IMG/VR virus record: IMGVR_UViG_3300034082_000444
Span: 1 to 25,735 of that record
Source of the DNA: a virus
Reading direction: 5' to 3' (one strand)
Length of the DNA: 25,735 nucleotides
The notes under the pieces are model-generated. The model worked only from the letters and a program-made list of their open reading frames with translations. It was not told the DNA's origin and searched no databases. Both the position numbers and the translations under genes were made by a program. Shown piece by piece: positions 1-6,566 of the stretch (positions are counted from its first letter, which is position 1; each line of letters begins with the position of its first letter).

Positions 1-221
1 TGTTCGCAGATGGACTGGACGATGCGATTATTGCTATTTCGCGTGATTCGCTGACAGGGAAGTACCGGGTGGTGTATGACGTAGCCCGTATCGTTCAGGT
101 CTTGATCAACGATCAGGGCATGGATGAAGATGAGGCGTATGAGTACATGGAGCACAACATCATCAACGCCTATGTTGGTGAGATGACCCCGATCTGGGCG
201 TTCCTCCCAGAGGAGAACTGA
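1..221 (+). CDS. Conserved small phage protein, 5' truncated
   Basis: The window opens inside this gene; 72 C-terminal codons are visible in the frame starting at base 3, ending in TGA at 219-221. The visible part begins FADGLDDAIIAI and continues with VVYDVARIVQVLI, an acidic DEDEAYEYMEHNI stretch and AYVGEMTPIWAF near the end. This pattern (FxDGLDxAIIG..., DGMxxxEAxEx...N, GxxTPI) is, from memory, that of a widespread small hypothetical protein of tailed phages of unknown function. The next gene starts on the base after its stop, so they are probably co-translated. Nothing indicates an enzymatic role. Confidence is high that it is coding and moderate on the family resemblance. Confidence 0.8.
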   Translation, partial: FADGLDDAIIAISRDSLTGKYRVVYDVARIVQVLINDQGMDEDEAYEYMEHNIINAYVGEMTPIWAFLPEEN

Positions 222-455
222 GTGGCTAAGAAGAAGAGTCCAAACCTATCGGTGGGTCGCGGCGAGAAGTTGCCTGTGTCTCAGGGTGCTGGCTTAACTG
301 CCAAGGGTCGAGCGAAGACGAACGCTGCAACGGGCAGCAATCTCAAGGCTCCCACAAAGGACAAGGACAACCCGCGCCACAAATCGTTCTGCGCACGGAG
401 TAGTTCATGGACGGGTGATCGCGGCAAGGCTGCGAGAAAGCGATGGGGCTGCTAA
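222..455 (+). CDS. DUF6321-like small basic protein
   Basis: 77-residue Lys/Arg-rich protein with a GTG start directly after the upstream TGA. A strong Shine-Dalgarno AGAGGAG at 209-215 with a 6-base spacer supports this start. The core GLTAKGRAKTNAATGSNLKAP and the later RHKSFCARSSSW ... KAARKRWGC match my memory of DUF6321 phage proteins (GLTxKGRxxYNxxTGSNLKxP ... SFCARxxG ... KWxC). The family's function is unknown. Two cysteines (57 and 77) in basic surroundings could be a partial metal site, but this is a guess. The stop TAA overlaps the ATG of the next gene (TAATG). Confidence 0.8.
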   Translation: MAKKKSPNLSVGRGEKLPVSQGAGLTAKGRAKTNAATGSNLKAPTKDKDNPRHKSFCARSSSWTGDRGKAARKRWGC

Positions 456-589
456 TGGCAAAGAACTCATTGGTTGGAAACATCAACAAACGTAAACGTC
501 TTGGGATTTCGCGCCCCAAGTCGGAATCCACTGTCAGCGCGAAGTCATTTGCCGCCATGAAGAGCGGCTGGAAGAAGAAGAGTAAATGA
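455..589 (+). CDS. Tiny basic phage protein (44 aa)
   Basis: Translates to a 44-residue protein beginning MAKNSLVGNINKRKRLGISR and ending MKSGWKKKSK. The SLVGNIN(K)RK...G.SR.KS.STVS.K...MK.GW pattern is one I recognise from small unnamed ORFs near the portal of many environmental phages. It is strongly basic, with no cysteines or membrane segment. The start overlaps the preceding stop (TAATG) and the stop overlaps the next start (ATGA at 586-589), which argues for translation by coupling since the upstream SD is weak. The role is unknown; charge suggests nucleic-acid or capsid-interior contact. Confidence 0.65.
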   Translation: MAKNSLVGNINKRKRLGISRPKSESTVSAKSFAAMKSGWKKKSK

Positions 590-699
590 AGAAGCCAGCA
601 AAGAAGGCGATGTCGAAGTCGCCAATGATGAAGAAGGCTGCTGCGAAGAAGCCAAGCATGGGTATGAAGATGGGCGCAATGCGTAAGGGAGGAATGTGA
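586..699 (+). CDS. Tiny Lys/Met/Gly-rich protein (37 aa)
   Basis: A 37-residue ORF starting in an ATGA overlap with the previous stop. The N-terminal half is KKPAKKA-type, similar in composition to histone H1 tails and protamine-like peptides; the C-terminal half is a Met-Gly-Lys alternation (MGMKMGAM, RKGGM). Small Gly-Met-Lys ORFs of this kind are common between terminase and portal genes in marine and freshwater phages. Coding status is supported by the exact overlap junctions and by its place in a run of four small basic genes. No function is established. Confidence 0.55.
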   Translation: MKKPAKKAMSKSPMMKKAAAKKPSMGMKMGAMRKGGM

Positions 700-700
700 A

Positions 701-811
701 ATGCCAAAGGTAGGAAAGAAGACGTTCCCATACACCGCCAAGGGGAAGGCTGCTGCGGCAGTTGCGGCAAAGAAGACTGGTAAGAAGGTCACGAAGACGA
801 AGGGTTACTAA
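701..811 (+). CDS. Tiny basic protein MPKVGKK-type (36 aa)
   Basis: 36-residue Lys/Ala-rich protein opening MPKVGKKTFPYTAKGKAAA. It has a very good Shine-Dalgarno, GGAGGA at 688-693, 7 bases before the ATG, which makes it the best supported of the tiny ORFs. The MPKVGxxxFPYTxKG opening followed by Lys/Ala repeats recurs in many environmental phage genomes next to the portal gene. One gapless alanine-lysine helix is likely. Function unknown. The stop TAA abuts the ATG at 812. Confidence 0.7.
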   Translation: MPKVGKKTFPYTAKGKAAAAVAAKKTGKKVTKTKGY

Positions 812-1129
812 ATGCTTGGACATCGATTCATCAAGATCCGTGCTACGTGGTATCACGCTGACGAGGTACTACAGATTGACGATCTCGGTGGTCGTATGCG
901 TGTCATGCTGTCCAGTGGATTGAAGTTAGACCTCGACCCCATTGAGGGTGAGAAGGTCGCCAAGCAATTGGAAGATCATGGTCTGACTCAAGCCAAGGGA
1001 TTTGACAACTCATCGATTGCGATTCTTGTGAATCGATTGTCTTCGCTGGAGAACACGCTTTCAAATATGAAGGCAAAGTTGGCAGCGATTGAATTAGAAG
1101 GTAAAGCCAAGCAGAAGGTATCCACGTGA
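812..1129 (+). CDS. Hypothetical protein with C-terminal coiled coil
   Basis: 105-residue protein that I do not recognise by family. The N-terminal 50 residues are predicted beta-rich (KIRATWYHADEVLQIDDL, then RMRVMLSSGLKLDLD), like a small SH3/OB-type barrel. The last 40 residues (LVNRLSSLENTLSNMKAKLAAIELEG) show heptad spacing of Leu/Ile/Met and should form a coiled coil, so an oligomeric structural or chaperone role is plausible. The ATG follows directly on the previous TAA. Its TGA overlaps the GTG start of the portal gene, indicating translational coupling to portal. Confidence 0.7.
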   Translation: MLGHRFIKIRATWYHADEVLQIDDLGGRMRVMLSSGLKLDLDPIEGEKVAKQLEDHGLTQAKGFDNSSIAILVNRLSSLENTLSNMKAKLAAIELEGKAKQKVST

Positions 1130-2898
1130 TCGACTTTAGTAATATCAACGCCATTCGTGACGAGATCGAACGGGCGGAATACTTTCGCAATGAGCACATG
1201 GAAACCCCGAAGGAACTCCGCGAGGCGTTCTCAGGTGCGGCGTACCGAAGCGGTCGGGGGACGGAGCAGCCGGAGAACGCAGTCCATGCGTATATTTCGA
1301 TGGTGCTCCCCCGCATCGTGCATGACAACCCGAAGGTGCGAGTGACCAGTTCGCGCCCGGGCATTCAGAAGACAGCCTGCGTAGCGATGAAGGCTGGTAT
1401 CAATCGTTGGTCGAAGATGACCCGGGTGCGCGGGACGTTGGAGCGCATTGCCACCGATATGTTGTTGGGCTGGGGAGTTGGCATGGTTGTCAACGAGCCA
1501 AAGGGGGCAGAGCGCAAGTGGGATGCTGACGGTCCGTACCTTCCGCGCCTGTACCGCATTGACCCAGAGCGGTTCTTCATTGACCCGGCAGCACAGCACT
1601 GGGAAGAGGCTCGCTTCATGGGTCACGTGTGGATCAGTGACAAGGAAGACCTGTTGCGCTTGGCTGAGATCGATGAGACTTGGAACAAGGAGGTCATTGA
1701 AAGCCTCGCCTGCAACAACGGTGTTGATGAATTACGTGACTATCGAGACATCCCAGAGCGTTGGGAACTCGCCATCTACGAGGTGTGGGTTCCAGAGTTG
1801 GATGAGGCTGCTGCCGAACTGATCGATGAGGCAACTGATCAGGCACTGTTCAATGGGACGATCTACACCATTGCCAAGTATCAAGGCAACTCTGGCGCAC
1901 CAGCACCGCGATACGAATACGTCCGCGCTCCGCGCCCCTACTATGGTGCTCCGAATGGTCCGTACATCATGTTCGGGGCGTTCACTGTTCCCAATGACCC
2001 ATACCCGCTGAGTCCGATTGTGGCTTGCCGCGATCAGATCAACTATGCGAACGAACTTGCTGTCCGTCAGCAAGAGAACACAAAGCGGTACAAGAGAATT
2101 CTGGTCGGCGATGCCAAGAACCCCAAGTTGCTACAAGACATTGTCAGTGCGCCGGATCTTTACGTCTTTGCAGAGGCAGGAATCACGGCGCAAAGCATTA
2201 TCCCCATCGAAGTTGGTGGCACTACAAATCAACATATCCAGTCGGTCGAAACCGCCAAGGAGCGTTTGGATCGAGCACTGGGGATGTCCGATGCGATGCG
2301 CGGGAACATCTCAGGTGGAGCATCGGCTACTGAGGTGGCGGTTGCTGAAAGTGCCTCCACGATGCGCATTGCCCACCTCAAGCGCGGGTTCCAAGAGTCG
2401 GTAGACACGATCATGCGCAATGTCGGGTGGTATCTCTGGCACGACCAGCGCATCATCATCCCAGTCGGCGGCGAGGACACCAAGGGTCTGCCGATGGAGG
2501 ATCCGATCTTCCAAGGCGGTCTAAAGGTGGGTGCTTGGGAGGATATGCAGATCGATGTGGATTCCTATTCAATGGAGCGAACCAGCGAAATGCTGGCGCA
2601 AAAGCGTGCTGTGGAGACATTTACGGTTGTAACTCAGGCTGCGCAGGCAATGCCAGCCATGCCGTGGATCCGCTGGCGCGACCTGATGTCCTTCCTTGGC
2701 GATGCCCAGAACGTCCCGCAGATGGCTGACTTCATTGACGAGTCAATCCTGAAACAAGCAACCCAACCACAGCAAGCACCACAAGGGGGGGTAGGGGGTG
2801 TTCCACAAAGTCCTCCTTCCCCGTCTCCTACTGGCGAGCAACCTGCAATATCGGCGCGATCACAAGGCGCAATTGCAGCCGCTGCTTCGAGGATGTAA
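1126..2898 (+). CDS. Portal protein
   Basis: 590-residue dodecameric-portal candidate that would form the DNA channel at the capsid vertex. It starts with GTG in a GTGA overlap; AGAAGG at 1113-1118 supplies the SD. Evidence: an N-terminal region with conserved Asn/Pro-rich portal-like motifs (RGTEQPENAVHAYISMVLPR); a middle region with PLSPIVACRDQINYANELAV, the long helix preceding the crown; and GMSDAMRG (residues 386-393) followed by GGASATEVAVAES, a signature of podovirus and related portals (GxSDxxRG...ATE). Length is in the usual 500-700 aa range. The last ~45 residues are Gln/Pro/Ser-rich and disordered and contain a G7 run at 2785-2791. Followed by the capsid-assembly genes, as expected. 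Confidence 0.9.
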   Translation: MIDFSNINAIRDEIERAEYFRNEHMETPKELREAFSGAAYRSGRGTEQPENAVHAYISMVLPRIVHDNPKVRVTSSRPGIQKTACVAMKAGINRWSKMTRVRGTLERIATDMLLGWGVGMVVNEPKGAERKWDADGPYLPRLYRIDPERFFIDPAAQHWEEARFMGHVWISDKEDLLRLAEIDETWNKEVIESLACNNGVDELRDYRDIPERWELAIYEVWVPELDEAAAELIDEATDQALFNGTIYTIAKYQGNSGAPAPRYEYVRAPRPYYGAPNGPYIMFGAFTVPNDPYPLSPIVACRDQINYANELAVRQQENTKRYKRILVGDAKNPKLLQDIVSAPDLYVFAEAGITAQSIIPIEVGGTTNQHIQSVETAKERLDRALGMSDAMRGNISGGASATEVAVAESASTMRIAHLKRGFQESVDTIMRNVGWYLWHDQRIIIPVGGEDTKGLPMEDPIFQGGLKVGAWEDMQIDVDSYSMERTSEMLAQKRAVETFTVVTQAAQAMPAMPWIRWRDLMSFLGDAQNVPQMADFIDESILKQATQPQQAPQGGVGGVPQSPPSPSPTGEQPAISARSQGAIAAAASRM

Positions 2899-3200
2899 TG
2901 CCGAACTACGAATTTACCAATCAAGCAGGGCAAGTCGTGGAGGTTTATTACCCCATGTCCACTGTCCCTTCGGTTGGCGCAGTGGTGCAGCATCCGGAAC
3001 GCGGCACGTTGACACGCATTCTAAGCAGTGCGCAACTGTCGCCTAACTTCACCACAGGCACATACCCCTATGTCAGTCACACACTGCCGCGCAATATGCC
3101 CGGTGTGCGGTGTGATGCCAAGGGTCACCCAATCATCTCAAGCCGTAAGCACGAACGCAATGTTGCGTCTGAGCACGGCTATGTACGAGCAGAGGACTAA
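2898..3200 (+). CDS. FmdB-like small protein lacking the zinc cysteines
   Basis: 100-residue protein starting in a TAATG overlap with the portal gene, with GAGGA at 2888-2892 as SD. The opening MPNYEFTNQAGQVVEVYYPM resembles the FmdB zinc-ribbon family (MPxYEYxCxxCGxxFExxxxM), but the CxxC is replaced by TNQAG and only one cysteine remains (about residue 72). The C-terminal NMPGVRCDAKGHPIISSRKH followed by Glu/Arg residues and a GYVR end is like phage FmdB-type proteins near portals. If the resemblance is real it has kept the fold but lost metal binding. The function of the phage versions is unknown; position suggests a capsid-assembly accessory. Confidence 0.65.
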   Translation: MPNYEFTNQAGQVVEVYYPMSTVPSVGAVVQHPERGTLTRILSSAQLSPNFTTGTYPYVSHTLPRNMPGVRCDAKGHPIISSRKHERNVASEHGYVRAED

Positions 3201-3202
3201 CT

Positions 3203-4075
3203 ATGGACAGCACTGCTGAACCCATTGATGTCGAAACGCTGCCCAGCGGGGCAACGGAGCAAGACACTGGTATCGAAGTTGAATCATCACAACCAGATGA
3301 CGAGGATTCGATACTTGATCAATTGCTTGGAAGTGTGGAATCCGATGACGATGAAGCCGATGTAGATTCGTCTACGACCGCTTTTGAGTCTGAACCATCC
3401 ACACCCGCCTTTGACCGTGAAGTGGTCGCCAAGATCCTTAAACGGGATGGCGTACCGGATGCAATCATTTCTTCTGCTTCCGATGCTGTGCTAGCCGAAT
3501 GGGCTGCAAAGGCTGAGAAGCGACAGAAGGATGTCGATTCATACGGCGGTCGAGTGAAGCAGATGGAGGAGCAACTTGCTCAAGGGAAGTCACCAGCGGA
3601 TGCGGCTATCGAGGCTAACAAGCCTACGAATGCGGCTCCAAAGGCGGCTGATCCGTTTGAGCAAATGGCGGAAATGTATGGCGAAGACGTTGTTGCGCCA
3701 GTCCGTTCAGCCTTTCAGATGCAACAGCAGCAAATGCAGGAAAGAATGCTGCTTGCCGAAGCCCGTGCATCGGATGCTTCGATACGTGTTCAGTACGGGG
3801 CGAAGGCTCCAACCTTTGACGTAGTCGTAGCGAAGATGTCTGCAATGGGTGCTGCAAAGCCGGGTGGGTACGCGAGCATTGATGAACTCACGCGAGCCGC
3901 CTACACGGAACTAGTTGGAACCACAAAGTCTGCACCATCGATCAAGAACTCACAGCCAACCGCGCCACGTGCGTCAAGTCCACCTGTGAAGGCTCCTGTT
4001 CGCGATGCTGACGATGACATCCTTGATCAAATCCTCTCTGGGACGAACACTCGTTCGTCTCGCATCAAACGTTAA
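3203..4075 (+). CDS. Scaffolding protein (probable)
   Basis: 290 residues between portal and capsid genes, the classical position of the scaffold. The N-terminal 75 residues are extremely acidic (runs of D/E/S); then a helical section DREVVAKILKRDGVPDAIIS, and Gln/Glu/Ala-rich coiled-coil regions at about 100-200 (VDSYGGRVKQMEEQLAQG, QMQQQQMQERMLLAEARA). The end is Arg/Lys-rich (NTRSSRIKR), like the basic C-terminal hooks that bind capsid protein in other scaffolds. A 10-residue motif, DSILDQLLGS (35-44), recurs as DDILDQILSG (271-280). SD GAGGA at 3192-3196 supports the start. No protease motif is visible. Function is inferred from position and composition. Confidence 0.75.
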   Translation: MDSTAEPIDVETLPSGATEQDTGIEVESSQPDDEDSILDQLLGSVESDDDEADVDSSTTAFESEPSTPAFDREVVAKILKRDGVPDAIISSASDAVLAEWAAKAEKRQKDVDSYGGRVKQMEEQLAQGKSPADAAIEANKPTNAAPKAADPFEQMAEMYGEDVVAPVRSAFQMQQQQMQERMLLAEARASDASIRVQYGAKAPTFDVVVAKMSAMGAAKPGGYASIDELTRAAYTELVGTTKSAPSIKNSQPTAPRASSPPVKAPVRDADDDILDQILSGTNTRSSRIKR

Positions 4076-4087
4076 AAGGAATAGGCA

Positions 4088-5365
4088 ATGCCTTCAATTA
4101 CACAATTCAATGACTTCATGCAGTCAACCGGACCTTCTTATCTGAAGAGTGCGGATGCCGTTATCAACGAAGCCGTCAAGAACAACTACGTTCTCTCGCG
4201 TCTCCTCAAGGAGAAGGCAAGCGAAACAACTGTTCAGGGTGGTACGTCCATTAAGGATGTCATCGTCTTTGACGATGCTACGACCTACCAGAAGTATCAG
4301 CCAAACGACACGTTCACTTGGTCGAACCCACAGGTCACTGACACGCTGACCGCTCCTTGGCGTTTCAGCATGGACCATATGTCGTGGACCGATCAGGAAA
4401 TTGAACTGAACGAAGGCGACCCAAAGGTCATGTACAAGCGCGTGAAGCGCATCAAGGAAATGCGTATGTGGACTTCCATGCTGAACGGCATGGAGAACGA
4501 TCTGTGGGCAACTTCCTTCGGTAACTATGGCAACATGGAAACTGGTGGCAAGGAGCCGTACTCGCTTCCTTCATTCATCACCGAAACCGTCAACTCGGAT
4601 CTCACCTTCGGTGAGCGTGGTGGTGTGCCTGCTGGTTGGACGAACATCCTCGGCATCAATCCTGCCAACGACCCACGTTGGACGAACCAGATTTCGTTCT
4701 ACAACCGTCTTGCTGGTCACAATGATCTGCCTAGTGTGCAGGCTGCTGATGCGTTCGGAACCAGTGGTCATAACAACAATGACCTTATTGCCCGAACTGT
4801 TTATAGCCTGTTTGGTGCATTTGACGATATGTACTTAAAGGTGCAATTCAAGGCTCCTCTTACGCAGAAGCAGTACTTTGAGGAGACGATGTTCAATCGT
4901 CAAATGATCTTGTGCTCAAAGGACGGTATCAACCTGTACAAGCGATCACTTCGTCAATCGAACGATATGCTTGTGAGCGCACAGGATTCGGCGTACAACA
5001 CGCCTACCTTCAGTGGTATTCCTGTTGAGTACTGCGCCAACATGGATACGGCTGCAATTTACCCTGCTATTGCTTCTGGATCGTCAGTTACTGATACGTT
5101 GGCTGGTCGTAACAGCAAGACGGTAGTTGCCACCGGAACTGAATTCGCAGTAAACACCATTGATAAGGGTGCTCGTTTCTGGTTCGTCAACGGTCAGTAC
5201 ATCACGCCTATCTATCACTCGACTCGCTACATGAAGAAGCATGATGTCATGCGTCACCCAAATCAGCCGTTCAGTTGGGTACAGCCTGTTGACTGCTGGT
5301 GGAACGTGTTCTGCAACAGCCGTCAGCGTCACGGAATCGTTGCCCCTATCTCGCTCGCTTCGTAA
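4088..5365 (+). CDS. Major capsid protein
   Basis: 425-residue protein, the likely shell subunit. It lies directly after the scaffold, has the best SD of the region (AAAAGGA at 4074-4080) and is followed by a strong terminator, as for highly expressed capsid genes. Visible features are an N-terminal helical arm (MPSITQFNDFMQSTGPSYLK), a beta-hinge-like GGTSIKDVIVFDDATTYQKY, and a Trp-rich DNA-distal end (QPFSWVQPVDCWWNVFCNSR). Length fits HK97-fold capsid proteins that are not fused to a protease domain. No maturation protease is seen nearby. Codon usage is strongly biased to a few codons, suggesting high expression. I could not name the exact family. Confidence 0.85.
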   Translation: MPSITQFNDFMQSTGPSYLKSADAVINEAVKNNYVLSRLLKEKASETTVQGGTSIKDVIVFDDATTYQKYQPNDTFTWSNPQVTDTLTAPWRFSMDHMSWTDQEIELNEGDPKVMYKRVKRIKEMRMWTSMLNGMENDLWATSFGNYGNMETGGKEPYSLPSFITETVNSDLTFGERGGVPAGWTNILGINPANDPRWTNQISFYNRLAGHNDLPSVQAADAFGTSGHNNNDLIARTVYSLFGAFDDMYLKVQFKAPLTQKQYFEETMFNRQMILCSKDGINLYKRSLRQSNDMLVSAQDSAYNTPTFSGIPVEYCANMDTAAIYPAIASGSSVTDTLAGRNSKTVVATGTEFAVNTIDKGARFWFVNGQYITPIYHSTRYMKKHDVMRHPNQPFSWVQPVDCWWNVFCNSRQRHGIVAPISLAS

Positions 5366-5372
5366 TACAACG

Positions 5373-5400
5373 GGGGGTGGGTCATCCCACCCCCTTCTTT
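5373..5400 (+). terminator. Rho-independent terminator after capsid gene
   Basis: A perfect 9-bp G/C stem (GGGGGTGGG, 5373-5381) with a TCAT loop pairs with CCCACCCCC (5386-5394) and is followed by TTCTTT. It begins 7 bases after the capsid stop. Position matches the terminator after gene 10 in T7-like phages, which reduces expression of downstream tail genes relative to capsid. The interrupted U-tract suggests partial rather than complete termination, and no clear promoter follows it. Confidence 0.85.
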
Positions 5401-5416
5401 CACAAAGGAAACTTAC

Positions 5417-5959
5417 ATGATTACTGCTCCAAATATGGGAACAATCGGAATTCAGCCTGTTGGTGCTGTTGTCCGATGCATCAATAAAGACTCAACCGCT
5501 TTGGTGGTTGGCAATGTCGTTATTACTTCGTTTAACCACACTGGCGTTATCTATCCACCCGCCGAAACTCCTACAAGTTTTGAACTGTCACCATTCTCAT
5601 GCGTGAAGTTGGCAGAGGGAGATGTCAATGCAACGTCTGGCGATGGAAGCCACAAGAACGCTGGGTATCTTGGAGTTGTTGTTGGGTTGTCTTCGCAAAG
5701 CAACTCTGGTGTAACTGGTCAGGCTGTGCAGGTGCAGTTTGGTGGAGTTGCAACTGCGCTTGTTGCGGCAGTGACAAACAACGTGGTCATCGGCAGCAAG
5801 TTGTTCTTGTCGGATACCGCTGGTCGCCTTGGTAATGAAGCCGATTCAACGGCTCCTGACACGTGTGTTGCTCTTTCGCTTGGCGCAGTGACCGCTGCTG
5901 CATCTGGAAACATTCCAGTGCTTCTGTTCAATAGTCCGATTGACGGAACCACGGCGTAA
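5417..5959 (+). CDS. Decoration/spike-base-like module protein A
   Basis: 180-residue beta-rich protein immediately after the capsid terminator, SD AAAGGAAA at 5404-5411. It is a paralogue of the proteins at 6034 and 9108: shared blocks are (I/L)GxQPxG, a C-(I/V)-N-K turn, GNVVITSFNHTGVIYPP, GYLGVVVGL, VQVQFGG and a late AG. Hydrophobic strands with Gly/Asp turns and the position after the capsid gene fit a capsid decoration (cement) protein of the lambda-gpD/DUF2190 type. This is inference; the alternative is a base domain for head fibres or spikes. It has a longer loop at residues ~55-85 than the other two copies. No signal peptide or membrane segment. Confidence 0.7.
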   Translation: MITAPNMGTIGIQPVGAVVRCINKDSTALVVGNVVITSFNHTGVIYPPAETPTSFELSPFSCVKLAEGDVNATSGDGSHKNAGYLGVVVGLSSQSNSGVTGQAVQVQFGGVATALVAAVTNNVVIGSKLFLSDTAGRLGNEADSTAPDTCVALSLGAVTAAASGNIPVLLFNSPIDGTTA

Positions 5960-5976
5960 TTCTGTTAACACCATAA

Positions 5977-6004
5977 CCACTGGACGGGGAAACCCGTCCA
6001 GTGG
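5977..6004 (+). promoter_or_regulatory. 12-bp perfect hairpin with GAAA loop in 5' UTR
   Basis: CCACTGGACGGG (5977-5988) pairs perfectly with CCCGTCCAGTGG (5993-6004) around a GAAA (GNRA) tetraloop. No U-tract follows (ATTTCAATG), so it is not a standard terminator. It sits between genes A and B, 29 bases before the start of gene B. Roles could include mRNA end protection, RNase processing or a weak pause site. Its right arm is duplicated at 6544-6555 before the adaptor gene, where no left arm is present. Confidence 0.8.
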
Positions 6005-6015
6005 ATTTCAATGCT
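5990..6015 (+). repeat. 26-bp direct repeat, copy 1
   Basis: Bases 5990-6015 match 6541-6566 at 25 of 26 positions (T6006 versus C6557). The repeat consists of AAA, the right arm of the hairpin, then ATTTCAATGCT, including an ATG. The two copies flank the gene at 6034-6522 precisely, like the scar of an insertion or duplication. Confidence 0.85.
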
Positions 6016-6037
6016 GATCAACAAGGACATCAAATGA
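6011..6037 (+). other. 8-codon leader ORF / relic of adaptor gene start
   Basis: The ATG in repeat copy 1 opens an 8-codon ORF, MLINKDIK, ending in TGA that overlaps the ATG of gene B (ATGA at 6034-6037). The corresponding ATG in repeat copy 2 begins the adaptor protein MLYYKDLT. The peptides match at M, L, K, D and similar residues. It is either a relic of a duplicated adaptor-gene start or a translated leader that couples to gene B. An AAGGA at 6023-6027 inside it serves as SD of gene B. Confidence 0.5.
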
Positions 6038-6522
6038 TCTTTACTCCATCGGCGAATGTGCTCGGCGTACAGCCAATGAGTTACACGACACAGTGTGTTG
6101 TCCGCACTGCAAATGTTGCCGTTGGCGATGTTGTTGCCACCTCGTTTCTGCATGGCAGTGTGGTTGTTGATCCAAGTTTGGGCTATGACCCACTGTATGT
6201 CTTCAACTCTGTTGCTCCAGCAGACGGCGATCTTGCGAACTTCAATGGTTACATTGGAGTTGTTACTAGTCTGGATCGCGCTGATGGAACTGTTGGCAAG
6301 ACAGTCACTGTCCAGTTTGGTGGAATCGTCACTGCTAAGGTTATTTCAAGTGCGGCATTGGCTGTTGGTGCATTGCTTGAACCCGGGAATACGGCTGGGT
6401 CGTTTGTTGACGTAGGCGGTGCTGGTTCATATCCAGCAGCAGTTCTCATGGAAGCAATTTCTACTGCTTCGACAGGGCAACGCCGCGTCTTTATCCCGCT
6501 GCAATATTGGTTCCGTGATTAG
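6034..6522 (+). CDS. Decoration/spike-base-like module protein B
   Basis: 162-residue paralogue of module protein A and of the N-terminal domain of the SGNH protein. The start at 6034 (MIFTPSANVLGVQPMSY) was chosen because AAGGA at 6023-6027 is well placed and because it aligns with MTFAPVQNRLGVQPVG of the third copy; the frame is open upstream only through the repeat. Shared blocks include GDVVATSFLHGSVVVDP, GYIGVVTSL, VTVQFGG, AG and a C-terminal RRVFIPLQYWF, the last matching KRVYIPQEYTF of the third copy. It is flanked on both sides by a 26-bp direct repeat. A role as capsid decoration or fibre-base protein is inferred from position and paralogy. Confidence 0.75.
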   Translation: MIFTPSANVLGVQPMSYTTQCVVRTANVAVGDVVATSFLHGSVVVDPSLGYDPLYVFNSVAPADGDLANFNGYIGVVTSLDRADGTVGKTVTVQFGGIVTAKVISSAALAVGALLEPGNTAGSFVDVGGAGSYPAAVLMEAISTASTGQRRVFIPLQYWFRD

Positions 6523-6540
6523 AGCGTTTGATGATTGATT

Positions 6541-6566
6541 AAACCCGTCCAGTGGACTTCAATGCT
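6541..6566 (+). repeat. 26-bp direct repeat, copy 2
   Basis: Second copy of the repeat at 5990-6015 (25/26). Here the ATG within the repeat (6562-6564) is the start codon of the adaptor gene. The left arm of the hairpin is missing, so no stem can form. Recombination between copies would delete gene B exactly and restore an adaptor gene preceded by the hairpin. Confidence 0.85.

Noticed and set aside
343-1364. Several antisense open frames of 100-153 codons over the small basic genes and portal start
   Set aside because: They are shadows of Lys-rich and GC-rich plus-strand genes; products are Ser/Leu/Arg/His-rich without recognisable features.
5960-6010. The 12-bp hairpin as a rho-independent terminator
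   Set aside because: No U-tract follows; the true terminator is at 5373-5400.
6001-6033. Upstream GTG as start of decoration gene B
   Set aside because: It lies in the hairpin/repeat, lacks an SD, and ATG 6034 aligns with the paralogue start.
6535-6561. Upstream TTG as start of the adaptor gene
   Set aside because: The added residues come from the repeat; ATG 6562 gives the family-like N-terminus.
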